64,000 nt of DNA, taken from positions 40,045,162-40,109,161 of the forward strand of contig OX155951.1 in NCBI GenBank assembly GCA_944548615.1, given 5' to 3'. The notes under the pieces were generated by a model. The model saw only the letters and a list, made by a program, of their open reading frames with translations. It did not search any database and had not been told where the DNA came from. Made by a program: the position numbers and the translations under genes. Positions 58,476 through 64,000 of the stretch are shown here, in pieces; position 1 is the first letter of the stretch; each line of letters starts with the position of its first letter. This DNA comes from Micropterix aruncella (Eukaryota; Arthropoda; Insecta; Lepidoptera; Micropterigidae).

Positions 58476-59299
58476 AAATTGAAGTGTGTGTGTAAGTTGA
58501 ACTGTAAAGTTGAAATGTTTATTTAAAGGTGAGAGTGTTGATCCTAGTGTGTTGATGTAGCTAGTGTGTATTGATTAGAGTGTATTATGAGTTTATTAAG
58601 TTGACGTCCCATATGCAATAAGGCAAATGGGAAAGGAAATGAAAAAAAAACAAAATTGATGAAGTTAAATGAAAACAAAAAAAATAAAATAAAAATGAAA
58701 AAAAATTAATTTAATAAAAAAATTGTAACACCCTGTAGGCTTGTGAATGTTTGCTAAGTATTATTATAAGTGGAATAGTAGTATTAATTGCGGATATTTT
58801 TCTGCATAAATATCTTAAGGTTCGTTTGTTGTAACTGTATAACTAGATATGTGTCCAACGTGTCGTCGCAGAAGCAAAATCCCCACGTAATCCGTTGCTG
58901 ATTCCGAAGTCAAATCCCCAAGATACCTTGGTTATTACTTGCGCTTACGGCTGAAAGGCTATTGTACATGTAGTATACTATTTTAAAAATTTTAAATGTA
59001 AAGCACTTTATAAAGCATGAAAAAAATATTGTGTTAGTTTTGTAACAACCTGTAAAATAAATTGGCAGTAGGTACGTTGTGTAGAGAAACAATAGAAGAA
59101 AAAAATAAAAATAATAAAAGGGAAAAATTTTGGGCGGGTTGGGTGGGAAATTCTATGGTGTCCTATATGTCGGACGCTATATGAGAGAAGATACAAAAAG
59201 AAAATAAAATTGTAATATTGTTATAATAAGGGCGTATTGAAAAAAAAGTTTGAATCCTAAAAAAAAAAATTATCCGTTTTTAGAAAAAAAAAATTTTTT
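58476..59299 (-). other. Leader of element B
   Basis: AT-rich sequence between the primer site and the integrase remnant. No gag frame is seen. Small open frames at 58910-59196 are not convincing. Confidence 0.5.
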
Positions 59300-59316
59300 G
59301 CCCCAGTTGGGCGGCA
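59300..59316 (-). promoter_or_regulatory. Primer-binding-like site of element B
   Basis: TGCCGCCCAACTGGGGC on the minus strand starts 3 bp after the LTR end. It resembles the sites of element A and the tRNA-Lys-type site, although it lacks the canonical TGG start. Confidence 0.55.
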
Positions 59317-59319
59317 GTT

Positions 59320-61400
<2,081 letters not shown>

Positions 61401-61435
61401 CCTTTCAAACAGCAATGTTCAGTAATTCGTCGTTT

Positions 61436-61740
61436 AATTTTGATGGGCCAACTCTAATATCCAGGAATTGATTTTCTGTTTAAACGTACTTATTATCTTT
61501 ATGTTTTTAATCTTTTCATCAATACAATTATAAATTTTAGGTCCCAGAAAATAAATTTGTCGTTGAGCAAACGTCGTTTTAACATGTGGAAAACTTCAGA
61601 ATATAAAATGAACGACCGCCTTTATTTCAATCTAAAACTACTAATCGAACATAAAACGTTATGATCTAAACCTGGACGAAATGTTTTCAAACAAATTAAT
61701 TTGGTTTTATGCTCAGCAGGTAGTATTTGTACGGTAAAAG
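61436..61740 (-). pseudogene. Non-LTR RT C-terminal fragment
   Basis: From about 61590 leftwards the frame reads HVKTTFAQRQIYFLGPKIYN, then [16 protein letters not shown] and a stop near 61440. The FAQR-GPKIYN block is shared with 42966 and 46090. Further upstream, a region coding HKTKLICLKTF and FRLK has a stop. The 3' UTR would continue into the TA microsatellite. Confidence 0.75.
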
Positions 61741-63501
61741 ATACGTCGTTCATTTTACATTCCAGTCTAACGCACTGGTTTGTCTCGTTCTCATGAACTA
61801 TTTTCCTATATTAGTTCACGAAGAAAAGCCATCGATCCCAATATGTTTATAGAATGACATATCCTCCTTATCTACGAGCAAACATAGCGAAAATAAATAC
61901 GAATTTATTACATGGTTCTGTTCCAAATTAGGTTCAACGGCGGTGATTTACGATCATTAAGCGTAGTCGACTCGACACGAGTCGACCTAAGTCATAAGCT
62001 TGTTAGATTTCCCCCGGTAATAAAATCGACTATATAGTTAGTTACTGCCATGTCACTTCGGCCCGTAGTTATTATTGTGGATCGGGGCGCGTCGATCCGG
62101 CCACTATTAGTAAAGACCTCATAATGTGGTAGGATGTCTGAGACATACTATACATATAGACAGGGCTGCCTACGATATATTTTCGATCAGCCGTCTACAT
62201 TATTTATGGAAATATTTGGTCATTATCTATGAAATTGCCTTTCTATAAAAGAAAATTATGGCTATGATTTGTTGAACGGACAATACATATATAATTTTCT
62301 CTACCATTGATTATTTAGTGTTTTAGATTGCTCAATGCTGTACTACGATTAGGCAGCAGTGATAATTAAATGTTGTTATTTTTATTACTGGTTTAAGTAT
62401 TGTTAAATAATTATATCATCAATCAGTCCTTTATAAAAACCATTCATTTTCAATGTTATTGTAGATGGTCAAACAAATTGCTACTGGTTTGGCCGGCAAT
62501 GTTATATCAGCGCCACCTGCACTTTGACGTTTCGGAGGGTTACCAAATTGTACTATAGAGTTGAGCAATATAATACAATACATAATCATTGTTATGTCTA
62601 ATCATTAAATAGGTAACTAAAATAGCTCAACAGGAACTGCATTTATTCCTAATGATATACATTTAATAACGGGCATATCCCTTCAAATATCTATATACAG
62701 GGGTGCATTTAATCATTACATTACATTACAAATAGCTTACATCGGAAAGGACTTAAGCGTTATGAAAAAGGAATGCATACTCCGGGGTGGAATACTTTCC
62801 CCTCATCTTTTTATTTGCATGTGGGAAAAGAGAAAGCCCTGCGGTAGATACGGGCGCAGTTTACAGTCTCCCCCCTCCAGTAAAAAGGGGGAGGCGAAGG
62901 CGACGTTTATGAGCAAGTCGCGAGAATTTATGTCACAAGCCCAGACGTTCACCTTTCCTTGAATGCGACCGGGCTGCATCAGACTACTCTGTTTTTTCAC
63001 AATTAACTATTTAATTTTCTCTTTAGGTACACAACTATATAAATGTTTGTATTTTTTGTATTTTGTAATTAGTACATGCGTTTGTATAGTTAATTTGTAT
63101 ATGTAATTGTATGGAGTTACAAACTCTTTGGAAGCATATAACAATAAATGCTGGCAGGCACCCCATTCTGGCAGGCAATACGTATGTTATTATGATCTAA
63201 ATAAAACAGGTTTAAAAAAAAATAAGAGTCATTTATTTGAATATTGTTAAAGCATGTTGGCAAAAATGGAAACAATGGAATTAAGTACTTTCGTAGAGAA
63301 ATACTCTTGATTTAAAAAAAATAGGGGGTGAGTATTTCAGAACATACGAGATACTTTAGGGGTCGAAGCTCCCCAATATTCTTCGGTTCCATGTTGGTGT
63401 TCTGAGTTTAGGCGTAGGAGAACTCAATAATTATGACCTTCGCTCGTGTCGCCCTACGATGGCAACCACTGAAGAAATGATTAAAAAAGGGGAAAAAATA
63501 T
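61741..63501. other. No gene recognised
   Basis: Mixed sequence. 61745-61845 resembles 2513-2610. A short perfect palindrome (GTCGACTCG-ACA-CGAGTCGAC) lies at 61968-61988. A GC-richer stretch at 62760-62980 has an open frame with no known domain. Confidence 0.45.
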
Positions 63502-63505
63502 TTAA

Positions 63506-64000
63506 CCCCTCACGTTGCGAGGTAAAAACTCACCTATCACTTTTGCGCGCGACATATTCGCGCAAAAAATCGACGCGAGTCAACGGCCTTGAGAAAAACG
63601 ATCATAACTTATAAACCACTAATCCGATTAAAAAAAGATAAATAGAAAAAAGATCGCATTGAAATTTGACATATAAAACATTATAACCTTATCTCGTAAA
63701 ACAATTAAGATAATAATGAATAAATATTACAAAATTGGCAAACTGAAAAAACTCGCCTATAAAATCATTTCGATTTTTTTGTAAATACAGTTTTTGTAAA
63801 TATCAAAAATTGTAAATACAGTTATGTTCTTTATTAAATGCTTTACCAAAGCGATATTTTTTTTTTACTTATTTGCATACAAAAATACGGAAAAAATATT
63901 TATTTATTCAGCCAAGAAAAATTGTATGTATTCTCGTAAAAAAAAAATTTTTTAATTTTTAATTTGTGACTACTTATGGTATTTTTTTATATGAAATTCT
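63506..64000 (+). mobile_element. piggyBac-like non-autonomous element, left end, runs off window
   Basis: It starts TTAA|CCCCTCACGTTGCGAGG at 63502. Its interior matches 43121-43600 over most of its length (CATTGAAATTTGACATATAA, CTTATCTCGTAAA, AAAAAACTCGCCTAT). The right end is outside the window. Confidence 0.65.

Overview
The window is a stretch of an arthropod nuclear genome, most likely from a moth or butterfly. It is AT-rich, has almost no long host reading frames, and carries introns with GT-AG borders. It is dense with insect-type repeats: Ty3/gypsy LTR elements, PIF/Harbinger copies with a MADF/BESS accessory gene, TTAA-targeting piggyBac-like short elements, tRNA-derived SINEs, R1/jockey/CR1-like non-LTR remnants and one Penelope-like fragment. 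There is no rRNA, canonical tRNA, operon or CRISPR array. The lepidopteran assignment rests on overall repeat style, not on a diagnostic gene.

Layout. 1-1800: two broken non-LTR reverse transcriptases separated by a copy of an unclassified repeat, here called the ACGGG family. 3227-18862: a complete LTR retrotransposon (element A, + strand) with 2.85-kb LTRs, a 4-bp target duplication AGTT, a tRNA-primer-like site, gag, and an integrase joined to gag by deletion of protease, RT and RNase H. A 3.7-kb inverted pair of Harbinger copies sits in its leader, and one arm holds a TTAA-flanked short element. 18863-34200: ACGGG copies, a SINE, other short elements and R1/jockey-like pseudogenes. 34200-43700: AT-rich DNA with non-LTR 3' ends, a SINE split by a short element, and a Penelope fragment. 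43700-47530: inverted-repeat and tandem-repeat structures. 45480-51330: the best host-gene candidates, a minus-strand gene (5' UTR exon near 49.6 kb, coding exons 48657-48462 and 48378-48188) and an isolated plus-strand terminal exon (51013-51212). A 200-N gap lies at 50652-50851. 51735-61188: a second LTR element (element B, minus strand) with 1869-bp LTRs, landed in a TA microsatellite, whose only recognisable coding remnant is the integrase C-terminus. 61189-64000: microsatellite, a non-LTR remnant and a piggyBac-like end.

How the parts relate. Elements A and B appear to be one lineage: their integrase C-termini match, both have an atypical TGGCGCCCAAC-like primer site, both LTRs carry strong hairpins 200-330 bp from their start, and the sequence before both 3' LTRs is similar. 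Both lack reverse transcriptase, so they could move only with help from another copy. The nearly identical LTRs of A contrast with the clearly diverged Harbinger arms inside it, which suggests A transposed with an older palindromic passenger already on board.
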